In this document: piece by piece, positions 38,028 to 48,513 of the stretch
Position numbering within the stretch: position 1 is the stretch's first letter
Layout: every line of letters begins with the position of its first letter
Assembly (NCBI GenBank): GCA_947450475.1
Contig: CANFVK010000001.1
Location: 310,001 to 374,000, forward strand
Direction: 5' to 3'
Origin: Bacteriovoracaceae bacterium
Lineage (GTDB): Bacteria > Bdellovibrionota > Bacteriovoracia > Bacteriovoracales > Bacteriovoracaceae
DNA: 64,000 nucleotides
Notes under the pieces: generated by a model
Database searches by the model: none
What the model was told of the DNA's origin: nothing
What the model saw: the letters and a program-made list of their open reading frames with translations, nothing else
Position numbers and translations under genes: made by a program

Positions 38028-38303
38028 ATGAGTCAAAAAATTTACGTAGGTAACCTAGGATATTCTGTTACTGATTCTACGCTAGCAACAAAGTTTGCAA
38101 TGTTCGGTACAGTAGAGTCTTCAAAGGTCATTATTGATCGCGACACAAATAGAAGCAAAGGTTTCGCCTTTGTCGAAATGTCATCAAGCTCTGAAGCCGC
38201 CGATGCTATTTCTGGACTCAACGGTACAGAATTTGAAGGACGAGCTATGAATGTATCTGAAGCTAAACCAATGGCACCAAAGTCTAATTCAAGTCGCTGG
38301 TAA
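38028..38303 (+). CDS. RNA-binding protein, RRM domain
   Basis: KIYVGNLGYSVTD (RNP2) and SKGFAFVEM (RNP1). Confidence 0.94.
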   Translation: MSQKIYVGNLGYSVTDSTLATKFAMFGTVESSKVIIDRDTNRSKGFAFVEMSSSSEAADAISGLNGTEFEGRAMNVSEAKPMAPKSNSSRW

Positions 38304-38427
38304 TTAGATAAAATAAATTAGGCCTGCTAACGTATAAAAATATAGTTGGCCTGATTTTATTCTAATTAATTTTTGTATAACTCATATCCACTTCAACTAA
38401 ATCAATCCCTGTGCGAAGCTTTCAGTC

Positions 38428-38835
38428 ATGAAATTAATATTACTATTTTTTCTATGTGAGTTCGCCATGAGCCAAGACTTGTCTATACCTCCAAAAAATG
38501 TTTTAGGTACTGATCTCAAAAAATGTTGTCATTCTCCTGTTACAGGATTTTATCGTAATGGCTTATGCCAAACCGGGTCTCAGGATTACGGAACGCACGT
38601 TGCGTGTGCAACTGTAACTAAAGAGTTTTTAGATTTTACTAAGAGTAAAGGCAATGACCTTATTACTCCCAGACCTGAGTGGAATTTTCCTGGGCTTAAG
38701 CCCGGAGATAAATGGTGTCTGTGTGCACTTCGATGGCTAGAGGCTAAAAGATCGGGAGTCGCACCAAAGCTTGATTTAGAAGCTACCCACGAAAAGATGC
38801 TTGAGTATATCAATTTAAAAGATATGGAGAAATAG
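38428..38835 (+). CDS. DUF2237 family protein
   Basis: NVLGTDLKKCCHSPVTGFYRNGLCQTGSQDYGTHVACATVTKEFLDFTKSKGNDL...PGDKWCLCALRW. Confidence 0.9.
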   Translation: MKLILLFFLCEFAMSQDLSIPPKNVLGTDLKKCCHSPVTGFYRNGLCQTGSQDYGTHVACATVTKEFLDFTKSKGNDLITPRPEWNFPGLKPGDKWCLCALRWLEAKRSGVAPKLDLEATHEKMLEYINLKDMEK

Positions 38836-38842
38836 GAATTTT

Positions 38843-39025
38843 ATGGAAACAAATTTTTCTGTTCAATGTCCCTATTGTGGAGAGCAAATCTGGATGGAGT
38901 TTTTTCCTGAAGATGGCAGTGAGCAAGAGATGATAACTGACTGCGAGGTCTGCTGTAATCCAATTCTCTATGTCGTGACTTTTAAGGAACGAAGTGCTCG
39001 CGTAAGAGTAGATCGTGCTGAGTAA
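38843..39025 (+). CDS. CPXCG-motif cysteine-rich protein
   Basis: VQCPYCGEQIWM...DCEVCCNPILY. Confidence 0.85.
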   Translation: METNFSVQCPYCGEQIWMEFFPEDGSEQEMITDCEVCCNPILYVVTFKERSARVRVDRAE

Positions 39026-39028
39026 AAA

Positions 39029-40057
39029 TTATTTTAGAACGAAAGTTTCACCAAGCTGAGGAACGAAAAAAGCCTCTGGCCCTAAAGACTTTGAAGTAAG
39101 CTGCCTTGAAAGATCATGTCTTGGGTCCTCGTATGCTTCATCTGTCATTTGAAAAGTTTCAAAATGTATAGCAAAACTTTTCTTAGATTTTAAATCCAGA
39201 TGAGCAAAAACCGCATCTTCAGGGTTCATGTGCTGATCTTTCATAAAATCACGTGGCTCATAGGCTCCTATTGGTAAAAGACTCAAGTCAATCTCTCCGC
39301 ATTTATCTTTGATCATTTTAAAGTGAGGGCCATAGCCTGTGTCTCCGGCAAAATAGATTTTCTTAGAAGACATTTTGATGACAAATCCTCCCCAAAGCGA
39401 TTCATTACGATCGCTGAAGCCCCGAGCGGACCAGTGTTGAGCAGGTACCAACTGCACTGACTTATAGACTTGCCACCAATCGAGCTCAACAACATTTTGT
39501 ATGCCAGCTTCTTTTAGATATTTTGCATTACCAAGAGGAACTAAAAATTCAGGCTTAAATTTATTATCAATTGAAACGAGGCTTGGAATATCCATGTGGT
39601 CGTAATGATTGTGACTGATGAGAACTAGGTTCAGTGTTGGGATTTGCTCAATAGTTAGTGCTGGTTCACGATACCTTTTAGGTCCAACAAAACTTACTGG
39701 ACTTGCCCGATCGCTAAAATGTGGATCAGTTAAAATGGATATAGTGGAGTCTTGTATATAAACTGTCGCTTGACCGATGTAGGTTACATGAACACTCGCG
39801 GCGCCATCCTTTCTAACTAAATTCGAAGGAGATTTCAGATAATTTTTTTGGGAAGGCCATGCTTTTGCTCCGCCACCAAGTTTCCACTTAATTACATCCA
39901 AAAGAGTTTTATTATTGTTCACGCCCCAAGAATTATAAAAATGCTTTCCGTCAAAGTGATCAGTTATTAGATACATGATTTTTTCTCCAAAGCTAGAACA
40001 TCCACATAAAAAAAGAATAAGCACAATCAGACTTTTTTTCTGCAAAAATGAATTCAT
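39029..40057 (-). CDS. MBL-fold metal-dependent hydrolase, NAPE-PLD/UlaG-like lipoprotein
   Basis: Lipobox LFLCGCS; LISHNHYDHMDIPSL; YFAGDTGYGPHF; LLPIGAYEPRDFMKDQHMNPEDAVFAH. Confidence 0.92.
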   Translation of the reverse strand: MNSFLQKKSLIVLILFLCGCSSFGEKIMYLITDHFDGKHFYNSWGVNNNKTLLDVIKWKLGGGAKAWPSQKNYLKSPSNLVRKDGAASVHVTYIGQATVYIQDSTISILTDPHFSDRASPVSFVGPKRYREPALTIEQIPTLNLVLISHNHYDHMDIPSLVSIDNKFKPEFLVPLGNAKYLKEAGIQNVVELDWWQVYKSVQLVPAQHWSARGFSDRNESLWGGFVIKMSSKKIYFAGDTGYGPHFKMIKDKCGEIDLSLLPIGAYEPRDFMKDQHMNPEDAVFAHLDLKSKKSFAIHFETFQMTDEAYEDPRHDLSRQLTSKSLGPEAFFVPQLGETFVLK

Positions 40058-40308
40058 TTTAACCTCAATCGTATCGCTCCTTTGGTTTCAGGATGAACAA
40101 CTACACCTTTTTGGGTGATGACGATAAGTTGTTTTTCGACTAAAGTTTTTGCCACATTTCTAACGTCATTCATTTTTTCTCGCCAATTTTCTGGATAAAG
40201 ACAACGTACTACTTCCGAAGGGCAAATGGTTTTTCCTTTTCCACGACTAATGAGCATTTCCATTATGGTCGCTTCTAATAATGAACTTTTATCTATCATG
40301 GTGCCCAC
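40054..40308 (-). CDS. DUF3253-like protein
   Basis: MLISRGKGKTICPSEVVRCLYPENWREKMNDVRNVAKTLVEKQLIVITQKGVVV. Confidence 0.8.
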   Translation of the reverse strand: MGTMIDKSSLLEATIMEMLISRGKGKTICPSEVVRCLYPENWREKMNDVRNVAKTLVEKQLIVITQKGVVVHPETKGAIRLRLK

Positions 40309-41525
40309 TTTTTTTGATAAAGCGATTCTTTGTCATAGACTTCAGCTTGTCTTTTGATATTAAAAATTCTGGACCTCGGATCAGAGCCGTTGCCTGACAA
40401 ATAAAGCCAATTTCCCCAATTTAAATCACAATCGTAATCGATCAGTTGCGTTTCAAAGTATGCCGCTCCCCAAATCCAAGGAAGTTTTAATTGATGAACA
40501 AAATAACTTGCTACATTTTGTCGTCCACGGTTTGACATCCAACCAGTATGATTGAGTTCGTTCATATTGGCATTAATGAAAACCTCGGGCGTTTTACCAA
40601 GGCTCCATTGGGAAAATAATTGCTGATTCTTTTCTGAGATGTAGTGTTTTCCTCGTTTGATACCGTCTTCAAGAAAAATCTGCTTTTTAAATTTTCTAGA
40701 AAAAAATTTAAGGTAGTCTCTCCAAAGCAGCTCAAAGAGAAGCCAGTAGGTGGATTCATTTGCACCGTGATCTGACTCGAATAAGCGCAGCTCATGTATT
40801 ATGGTTTTCGGAGAAAGAATGCCCAAGCTTAGCCATGGAGAAAGCCTAGAGGAGTCATTGCTATTTAACATTCCATTTCGAGTTTCTTTGTAAGTATGTA
40901 TGGCCATACTTTCCCCAAAATAATAATGTACTCTTCTTAAAGCAGCATCTTCTCCTCCATGAAAAATCAAACCTGGATGAACTTTAAATTTGCTGACATA
41001 GTTAAATTGCTGAAGAGGGAGATTTCTTTTTATAGTCAAACTCAATGGAGCATGAATTTTTAAATTGAGCTCAACTTTTTTACGGAAATCTGAAAAAATA
41101 TAGGGCATATTTTCAAGCTCAAAGGGAAGATCTCTTTCATTAATTAAGGTTTCTTGATCAGAGGAAAAGTAATCAATGTTATAACTTAGGCATATTTTAA
41201 TTACTTTTTCTTCTTCGCTTTTTTCTTCTTGAGAGGAAAGAGAAGAGAAGTATATTTTTTCAATAGAAAATTGTCGCACTATTTTTTCAAACTCAACAGC
41301 AGCATTATTTTCAGCGATATGCAAATGCTGACCTAAGAGTTTCAGACTAGAATTAAAATGAAAAAGCGAATCTTCCAAAAACTCTTGGCGATGCATACCG
41401 GCCCGAGAGTTGCTTTTAGTTGGGCACCAAACGATGAGGCCCTCCTGGCATTCTTCCAAGAAAGCATTTAGAGATAAATTGTCTTGTAGGCGCAGATCAT
41501 TTCTTACCCAATATAAGCCTTTCAT
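40296..41525 (-). CDS. Cryptochrome/photolyase family, DASH-like
   Basis: LYWVRNDLRLQDNLSLN; SRLSPWLSLGILSPK; GWMSNRGRQNVASYFVHQL...DYDCDLNWGNWLYLSGNGSDPR. Confidence 0.92.
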   Translation of the reverse strand: MKGLYWVRNDLRLQDNLSLNAFLEECQEGLIVWCPTKSNSRAGMHRQEFLEDSLFHFNSSLKLLGQHLHIAENNAAVEFEKIVRQFSIEKIYFSSLSSQEEKSEEEKVIKICLSYNIDYFSSDQETLINERDLPFELENMPYIFSDFRKKVELNLKIHAPLSLTIKRNLPLQQFNYVSKFKVHPGLIFHGGEDAALRRVHYYFGESMAIHTYKETRNGMLNSNDSSRLSPWLSLGILSPKTIIHELRLFESDHGANESTYWLLFELLWRDYLKFFSRKFKKQIFLEDGIKRGKHYISEKNQQLFSQWSLGKTPEVFINANMNELNHTGWMSNRGRQNVASYFVHQLKLPWIWGAAYFETQLIDYDCDLNWGNWLYLSGNGSDPRSRIFNIKRQAEVYDKESLYQKKWAP

Positions 41526-41641
41526 ACTATCTTTTTGCCTCGTAAAAAGAGTTTTTACAACTAGACAAAAGTTTACATCATTGTTTTTTGCAAAAGCTAT
41601 GTCTTATTGCTTTAGGAACTCCATTAAGTGATAGTTATCAC

Positions 41642-41890
41642 ATGCAGAATTTAAATGAGATTAATATTGTCTGGCTTAAGTGAGACCTAAGAATTCGAGA
41701 CAATGAAGCGGTGATTAACGCTCAGAATGAAAAATTGCCTGTTTTGATTTATTTTTTCGAACCAAGCCTAGCTTGCCATTACGATTTTGATATTCGACAT
41801 TGGCAATTTGTCTATCAATCTCTTCAAGATCTAAAATCGCAAGGGCTTCCAGTTCATATTTTTTGTCAAGAGGCGCAAGATGTATTTTAA
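41642..41890 (+). pseudogene. Truncated photolyase/cryptochrome N-terminal domain with in-frame TGA
   Basis: ATG...NIVWLK[TGA]DLRIRDNEAVINAQNEKLPVLIYFFEPSLACHYDFDIRHWQFVYQSLQDLKSQGLPVHIFCQEAQDVF*. Confidence 0.85.
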
Positions 41891-41914
41891 TAGCTTTTCA
41901 CAATTATTTTAAAA

Positions 41915-42766
41915 TTATTTAATAGCAGATAACTCTTCCTTAATACTCTCTGACGTTTTGTTACACCATCCACCATGCCCTGGGAAAACCCATTCGAGTT
42001 CATACTGCTCAAGCTTTTTTAATGACAGCACTTGTTCTTGCCAGGAGAACCAGCTAAAGCTCTTGGAAGCAAATAGTTTATTTAAGACATGATCGTAAAA
42101 GAGTTGATCTCCCGTAAAGAGGAATTTTTTCTGGTATAAAAGAAGCAGGTGTCCTTTTGAGTGACCGGGTGAAAAAAGAATTTCAACGTCGTCAAAAAGT
42201 CTAAAGTTTTCTTCATCTTCGCAGACGATCTCACAACTTTTAGTATTCTCTTCAATTTCATACCTATGAATGATTCGCTGACAATTAAAATGCTTTTGAA
42301 ATTTCTCGTGATCAGCGACGTCGTCCTTATGAGTCAAAAAGATGTAGCTAATTCCGCCGAGTAATTCAATCGCAGAAACCAACTTGGAGTTAAATCTTGG
42401 TGAGTCTATTAAAATATTCCCTTCTGGGTGAAGAATTAAATATGAAGTCGCACCGTAGGAGTCTCTAGAAGTATAACCACAAAAATAAATTGAATCGACA
42501 ATTTTTCTCGGAAGCGTGGATTTAATTTGATTGAGCTTTTTTTCTCGAGTTCCAATTGAAGTAACCGGGCATGAAAGCAGCGCCTCTTTGGCTTGTTCCC
42601 ATTCAGATTGTGTCACTGGCTGTTTTGCTATAAAACATTGTGAGTCTTCATCAGTCTTAAAAATATCAGGAGCAATATGATAACAGGTCCAGCAGTCAAT
42701 GCAAGTTTGGTCAACAAACAGGTTTCCTGGAATGCACTTAGGATTAATATAATCTATTTTTGCCAT
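41915..42766 (-). CDS. Ferredoxin-like N-terminus plus MBL-fold hydrolase
   Basis: DQTCIDCWTCYHIAPDIFKTDEDSQCF...LLSCPVTSIG (single cluster ferredoxin-like); FLTHKDDVADHEKF; LFSPGHSKGHLLLL; FTGDQLFYD. Confidence 0.85.
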   Translation of the reverse strand: MAKIDYINPKCIPGNLFVDQTCIDCWTCYHIAPDIFKTDEDSQCFIAKQPVTQSEWEQAKEALLSCPVTSIGTREKKLNQIKSTLPRKIVDSIYFCGYTSRDSYGATSYLILHPEGNILIDSPRFNSKLVSAIELLGGISYIFLTHKDDVADHEKFQKHFNCQRIIHRYEIEENTKSCEIVCEDEENFRLFDDVEILFSPGHSKGHLLLLYQKKFLFTGDQLFYDHVLNKLFASKSFSWFSWQEQVLSLKKLEQYELEWVFPGHGGWCNKTSESIKEELSAIK

Positions 42767-42836
42767 ACATATATTTTAATATCCCATTTTATTTTTCTTG
42801 AAAATAGCAATTGTGATAATTGATAAAATTTTAAAA

Positions 42837-43214
42837 TTATAGATTAATTACAGCAATGAAGCCAAGCAACGCCGGCAATGCCTGAAGAATTGCAACAGGA
42901 TATTTTTTAGGTGAAGATGAAAATAAAACTAATCCTGCGCCAATAATCGTTAACAAAATAAAGCTCGCAAGCATTTTTCCAGATTCTCGCTGATGACCAT
43001 GAAGCAGATAAATTGAAAAGAAAAGTCCAAGTGCCAAGAATAGATTATAAAAGCCTTGATTGAATGCCCATATTTTAACGATTGAACCTTCACTTGTAGT
43101 TAAGCTAAATTTTTTGAGTATTTTTTCTTTCATAAAATCAATGCTTTCAAGTTTAAAAAATAAACAATGAATAATAGCCGTTAATAAAATAAACAAAGAA
43201 GCGATGAGATCCAT
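42837..43214 (-). CDS. DUF1304-like membrane protein
   Basis: Four TM; KIWAFNQGFYNLFLALGLFFS; QALPALLGFIAV. Confidence 0.85.
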   Translation of the reverse strand: MDLIASLFILLTAIIHCLFFKLESIDFMKEKILKKFSLTTSEGSIVKIWAFNQGFYNLFLALGLFFSIYLLHGHQRESGKMLASFILLTIIGAGLVLFSSSPKKYPVAILQALPALLGFIAVINL

Positions 43215-43220
43215 TAGTCT

Positions 43221-43958
43221 TTAAACCTCATTCCAGCATCCCAAGAAGGGACGTTTCAGATGAAAACCTGAGGTTGGATTGGCTATTCCGCTTGCTCCTT
43301 TAACGCCAATGTGGCCGTAGATTTGACCCCCGGATGTAGTTGGGATGCCTCCTTTATTAAATACGCAAACAGAGCCTTCTGGAGCTGAGTCATAGTCTAC
43401 ATATCGATGCCAGCCGGCTTCTTTGAGCTGAGGAGCGGCCATGTAAGCAGCCACGCCATAAAGTGTAATACGTTCTCTTACTAAATATTTAACTACGTGA
43501 TAGCAATTGGTTACTCCACTGCGCTTACCACGCCCCACTGTTGGTCCAGCGACATTAAAATCATCGGCTAGATTATAAGGTTCAATTTCGCCAGTTAATT
43601 CATTTTGATTTAACACAGTGAACTCTGAAGGATACAATTCATTTATATTTGCACCAGTATCAAGCAGATCTTCATTTTCTTGTTTATTTTTAATTGAGTT
43701 AACTAGTGAGAGATTACCTAGATTATCGACAATCAATTCAGATCCAATCGGAATAAATTTACCCCTTAATGTAATGGAATTATTTAGCGCAATGATACTT
43801 CCAGCTTGAAGTCTAGTCTCTCTACTTATGCCATTTGAAGCATTGATTGATTGCAAGTCATCCATGGTTCGGGCAGCAAAGGCGTGAGAATTGAATTGGA
43901 TGAATATGAAGATTAGCATTGTCCATTTCGAGCTTTTCATAATTAATCTACCCTGCAA
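43221..43958 (-). CDS. Secreted protein, possible NlpC/CHAP-like amidase
   Basis: Signal peptide; TNCYHVVKYLV ... GQIYGHIGVKG ... Cys/His order consistent with a papain-like fold (inference). Confidence 0.5.
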   Translation of the reverse strand: MQGRLIMKSSKWTMLIFIFIQFNSHAFAARTMDDLQSINASNGISRETRLQAGSIIALNNSITLRGKFIPIGSELIVDNLGNLSLVNSIKNKQENEDLLDTGANINELYPSEFTVLNQNELTGEIEPYNLADDFNVAGPTVGRGKRSGVTNCYHVVKYLVRERITLYGVAAYMAAPQLKEAGWHRYVDYDSAPEGSVCVFNKGGIPTTSGGQIYGHIGVKGASGIANPTSGFHLKRPFLGCWNEV

Positions 43959-44138
43959 AATTTAAGTTAATCCATTATAATTAAAAATAGATAGGGTTAT
44001 TTTAATTTGAAAATTTTACATTCTTAAGCTATGCGGGCCGACAAGAAAATAGACAAAAAAGAATTTTTAATAGTGAAGATAAATAAAAAAACAAGCCCTT
44101 ATGCCATCTAGTGGTGAGGAAATCTTAATAGCACGGAT

Positions 44139-45881
44139 CTAGTTAGATAGCTCCTCTGCAAAAACTTTTTCAGTAATTTTCCAAAATTTGTCTTGTTTTC
44201 TAGCAATAACAAATGAAGGCATTCGCAATAGGCGTTGATACTTGATCACATCTTTGGGTGAGGATAGATCCACAGCGAGTTCTGGTCGTTTGAGGTGAGA
44301 GCGAAGAAAATTGATGTTGAATTTTTTAATCGAAGATGAATTATTAAAAAAGTGAGCTTCGCTTACATACTGTGCATTAAAATCATAATACCTAATTTCC
44401 AAATAAGGATTAGCATTTTTATCCATACGCTCTTCCAGTGTAATTTTGTCTGGAGTTAGAACATGAGAATTCTTTGAGAGCTTGGCTTGTTTAAGCTTGG
44501 CGTCGGCATCAATTAGGATAACCTGGCATTTTTCACAAGCTCTTGCAGTGACATCATTTTCGGCGCCGCAGGCATGACAGAGCTTTAATCGGAAGCGAAA
44601 TCCACAGGAGATAATTTTCATCGTGAGATCATCTTGAGTTGCACCTCTGCATTTTCTTCCAAAGTGTTCTATCATCTCTCCTTCAAAATCAACATATCCC
44701 CAAAAGTGATTTTCGAATTCACAAACTGGGCATTGCACACTTACCGCAACGGTATCTTTAGCCGGTCGCTTATCACTAATTTCTGGAGTGTAGATATCAT
44801 GTCCCATTCCAGTGTAGTCCAAAATAAAGCAATCTTTTTTTCCTTCTTCCAAGCGCAAGCCTCGGCCTACAATTTGTTGGTAAAGGCTATTAGATTCAGT
44901 TGGGCGCAATATCGCAATAACGTCGACATGAGGAGCATCAAAACCGGTTGTGAGAACCGATACATTGACGAGATATTTGAATTTTTTCTTTTTAAAATCT
45001 TCAACGATTCTGTTTCTATCAACAATGTCGGTATCACCTAAAACCATGCGCGAATCATCAATCGGCAAATAGGACATAATTTCTTCAGCGTGCCTAACAG
45101 TACTGCTAAAGATCATAACTCCTTGACGGTTAAATCGTTCAGAAATATCGATAATGTTTTTTACGATTAAAGGAGTAAGACGTTTTTGATTTTTTAATAA
45201 CTCTTCAACTTCAGCGATGGTGTACATACTATTTTTTTCTGTGAGTTCAGAAAAGTCATAGCAAGTCACAGGAATATCAACTTTTACTGGAATTGTAAGA
45301 AATTTATTCTTAATCATATAAGAAAGTGGCAACTCATAAACACATTGTTTGAAAAATCTAGATTGAGTTGTTTTGAGTTCTCCAATGTGCGAGTATTCGT
45401 AAATCCAGCCTACTCCCAGCCTATATGGAGTTGCTGTAAGCCCTAAAATGCAAAGCTTGGGATTTCGCTCTAGAAGTTTTTGGATGACTTCTTGATACTG
45501 GGTGGATCCTTCTTCAGCCACTCGGTGGCACTCATCAATAACGAGCAAAGAAAAGTCATGAAAAAAATCGTTGGGTGCACGTGCAACCGATTGTACACTT
45601 CCGAAAATGGCTTTCTGATCCCATTCTTTTTTACCAAGACTTGCAGAAAAAATTCCGGCATCGAGTCCATAACTTTTATATTTTTCATAGTTTTGCTCAA
45701 CCAATTCTTTTACATGGGCCAAGACTAAAACTCTTCCTTTGGCTATTCGAGCTAACTCAGCTATAACTAAGCTTTTTCCCGCTCCTGTAGGCAAAACAAT
45801 CATAGCAGGATCACGTTTTTTTTGAAAAAATTTAATGGCGCTTTGGACCGCCTCTTGTTGATAGTCTCGGAGTTTATACAT
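44139..45881 (-). CDS. DEAD/DEAH-box superfamily II helicase
   Basis: LRDYQQEAVQSAI, VLPTGAGKSLVI, LLVIDECHRV, LTATPYRL, QIVGRGLRLEEGK; C-terminal zinc-finger-like CHACGAENDVTARACEKC. Confidence 0.93.
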   Translation of the reverse strand: MYKLRDYQQEAVQSAIKFFQKKRDPAMIVLPTGAGKSLVIAELARIAKGRVLVLAHVKELVEQNYEKYKSYGLDAGIFSASLGKKEWDQKAIFGSVQSVARAPNDFFHDFSLLVIDECHRVAEEGSTQYQEVIQKLLERNPKLCILGLTATPYRLGVGWIYEYSHIGELKTTQSRFFKQCVYELPLSYMIKNKFLTIPVKVDIPVTCYDFSELTEKNSMYTIAEVEELLKNQKRLTPLIVKNIIDISERFNRQGVMIFSSTVRHAEEIMSYLPIDDSRMVLGDTDIVDRNRIVEDFKKKKFKYLVNVSVLTTGFDAPHVDVIAILRPTESNSLYQQIVGRGLRLEEGKKDCFILDYTGMGHDIYTPEISDKRPAKDTVAVSVQCPVCEFENHFWGYVDFEGEMIEHFGRKCRGATQDDLTMKIISCGFRFRLKLCHACGAENDVTARACEKCQVILIDADAKLKQAKLSKNSHVLTPDKITLEERMDKNANPYLEIRYYDFNAQYVSEAHFFNNSSSIKKFNINFLRSHLKRPELAVDLSSPKDVIKYQRLLRMPSFVIARKQDKFWKITEKVFAEELSN

Positions 45882-45950
45882 GAAGATATTTTATGATTTT
45901 TTAGCAGCGAAAGACAATCATATTAATAGGTTTAAGTAGTGAACTTATAA

Positions 45951-46496
45951 TTAAAGTTCAAGAGGAAAGCTAATTCCTGCGGAGAGTTCATGATACTCTA
46001 TAGTTGGCGACAGAGTTGTTTTTGCACCATTTGAATACGAGTTTGTATAGGACGGAAGTCGGTAAAGAGCATTTAAACTAATTTTTTCAGAAATTGCATA
46101 ACCAAAACCAAACTCAAGCGTTCGACCGCTAACATAATCAGATAGAATTGATTCCTTTGTATAGGAGATTTGACTCCAAAGCCTATATTGGTTAGCCGAA
46201 TTAAAACCTAGAAAAATACCAGTATCGTTTCTTGAATATGATGGCGAAGATACTACTCCAGACGAATAAGTATAAGAAGCGTGACTGTAGTCAAGACCCC
46301 AGTTAAAGCCAAAAGATTTTTGATAAAAGCCTAGCTTTGCACCATAAGTAGGCCCAGAGTATGTTGGTGCATTGGCAATATTACTTGATCCGGAAAGAAT
46401 AAAAGCGGCATGAGGCTCAAAAAAATATTTTGCAAAAGCAACTGATTGAGAAAATAAAATTAAAAAGCCAATGAATGTTTTTATTTTCGATATCAC
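45951..46496 (-). CDS. Outer-membrane beta-barrel-like protein
   Basis: Signal peptide; alternating strand pattern; OMP-like content. Confidence 0.6.
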   Translation of the reverse strand: MISKIKTFIGFLILFSQSVAFAKYFFEPHAAFILSGSSNIANAPTYSGPTYGAKLGFYQKSFGFNWGLDYSHASYTYSSGVVSSPSYSRNDTGIFLGFNSANQYRLWSQISYTKESILSDYVSGRTLEFGFGYAISEKISLNALYRLPSYTNSYSNGAKTTLSPTIEYHELSAGISFPLEL

Positions 46497-46646
46497 TTGA
46501 TTATATACTCCAAAAGCCTATGCACAAAAAATTGACTCACTTTATCTTACCTCAATATATTGGAATTAAAATGCAAAAATCGATATTGCTCGAAGGCATA
46601 ATGATAAGTTTAGTCTATTACGTTTAGATTTGGGTAAAGTTGAGAA

Positions 46647-47303
46647 TTATTTTTCAATAAAAATCTCATTCTTCATAAAATCAAAAGCATCGTTACAACC
46701 TGCACTGACGTGATGAAGAAGTTCTGGGGCGAGGGCAAAAGCTGCAAAGACTTCAGCGAACTCCTCATTTCTTGCTCCATGGCCATGAGAGACACTGCTA
46801 TATTGTGTAAAGTGACAAGGCGTTTTAACGGCACGATTATAAAGAGCGTAGTAATTGGATTTCCCCAAAGAGTGATTGCCGACTACATGGCCTAATTCAT
46901 GGGTATAAACACTATAATTTTGTATGGCATGTGGACCAATGTCTATTGGGCCCTGGGTTTGGCGTGCATAGACATTAGTGAGGCTTTCCACATACCTCAC
47001 TCGAGTGCCATCAATTTTTGCAAAATTTGAAGCAGTCAGTTCATCCAAATTATTTATGACATTGGAAAGTAGTAAGATTTCTTTTTTTGGTAAATTGAAA
47101 ATGGTTACTTTGTGTTTTTTTAAAATGCTCATCACATCTTTTGCATTATTAATTTTCAAATGGATACTAGAACCTGAACTAGCTTTTTCATACTCGGATA
47201 CTCCGAAAAGTGGCTCGCTTCCCGAAGCAATAAATGTTTGTGTCATCACAGCAAGCAAAATCCATGTACTTAAAAGTTTATTCAAGAGCATGTTGAATCT
47301 CAC
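46647..47303 (-). CDS. Secreted zincin-type metalloprotease-like protein
   Basis: Signal peptide; VYTHELGHVVGNH; NEEFAEVFAAFA. Confidence 0.75.
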   Translation of the reverse strand: MRFNMLLNKLLSTWILLAVMTQTFIASGSEPLFGVSEYEKASSGSSIHLKINNAKDVMSILKKHKVTIFNLPKKEILLLSNVINNLDELTASNFAKIDGTRVRYVESLTNVYARQTQGPIDIGPHAIQNYSVYTHELGHVVGNHSLGKSNYYALYNRAVKTPCHFTQYSSVSHGHGARNEEFAEVFAAFALAPELLHHVSAGCNDAFDFMKNEIFIEK

Positions 47304-47414
47304 TAGAAAAACTTATTTATATCATTAATAAATCCTAGCTTTTCTAGTGAAATGTTCAACTCAAAGAGAGGACAGATGGTAATATTTACACTCTTTAATA
47401 AGAAACAAATAGAA

Positions 47415-47843
47415 TCATCTTTGAATATTTACTTTGCATTGGTAGATCACCTGCGCTTTTAATTCTCCTAAGCACTCACTTGATTCATGCAAGTGCACGA
47501 ATGCCTTGCCTTCAATGGATGTATCATTTTTTCCTCTGAAAAAATTAACGTCTTGCGCCGGTTGCAGGACAACGGTGTAAAATTTAGGATCAACACCTCT
47601 ATGCATGCCTGAAAGTATATGAATATTATCGCTGGTATTGTTCACTTCAACATTGTTGAAGATCCCTGAAGAGGTCTCATTAATGTTGTCGACATCAATG
47701 GTAAGATTGGTTTCGATTCTATCACTGGTTTCACATTCCCATGTTTCATTGGTGATTGGAGCAAAAACTTCGTCGGCAAAAGTCTTTTTGTTAATAAAAA
47801 AAATCATGCTCAACAATAAAAATTGGACTAATAATCTTTGCAC
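47415..47843 (-). CDS. Hypothetical secreted protein
   Basis: Signal peptide LLVQFLLLSMIFFINKKTFA; Cys-containing short protein. Confidence 0.55.
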   Translation of the reverse strand: MQRLLVQFLLLSMIFFINKKTFADEVFAPITNETWECETSDRIETNLTIDVDNINETSSGIFNNVEVNNTSDNIHILSGMHRGVDPKFYTVVLQPAQDVNFFRGKNDTSIEGKAFVHLHESSECLGELKAQVIYQCKVNIQR

Positions 47844-48036
47844 TTGAACCTCGCTGATTGTAAAAAATTAATTATTGGTAAAGCTTAAGAACCTATTTGC
47901 ATTGAAGATGCCAACTATCGATCGATAAAATGAATGATTTAGATCTTGAAATATCAGTGCGTTATAATTCACATATCTTATTCATATTGTGGCATTTAGG
48001 CACAGTAATTATTTTGAAGGGATATTTTACCCCAGT

Positions 48037-48465
48037 TTATTGAAGTTTTAGGTTTTTGATGGAGTAGGTAATTCGGCCCAATCCAGCACCTAAGACATTG
48101 AGGACAACACATATGTTCCAGATCTGAAGTTGCAGCGGCAATAGGTCTTTTATGTGATTAGCGCCGACAATAAAAGCGACTAAGCTAAATGCTAAAACGA
48201 CATCAATGGAATTTCCCAAGTCTTGCCATTTATTTTTATGAGCAAGCGATGGGTTTCGTAATAAGCGAATTAGTAGTGCAAATGAACAGGCGTCAATAAC
48301 TCTTTTTTGAAAGAAAATTAAAAAAATAAAATTTGCTATATTAATAAAAAGATCAATAACTCCTAAAGCAATTAGCCAGTACTGATGAAACAACGATCCC
48401 GTGATTATTTTAAAAGCACAAAAAGGTAAGCCCACAGTGAGAATCTCAAGACAATCCATTATCAT
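48037..48465 (-). CDS. Hypothetical membrane protein
   Basis: Hydrophobic segments; no recognised family. Confidence 0.5.
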   Translation of the reverse strand: MIMDCLEILTVGLPFCAFKIITGSLFHQYWLIALGVIDLFINIANFIFLIFFQKRVIDACSFALLIRLLRNPSLAHKNKWQDLGNSIDVVLAFSLVAFIVGANHIKDLLPLQLQIWNICVVLNVLGAGLGRITYSIKNLKLQ

Positions 48466-48513
48466 ATTAAAATTATAGCAGATATCTTCCTAAAGTTAGT
48501 GTAATATATCATT

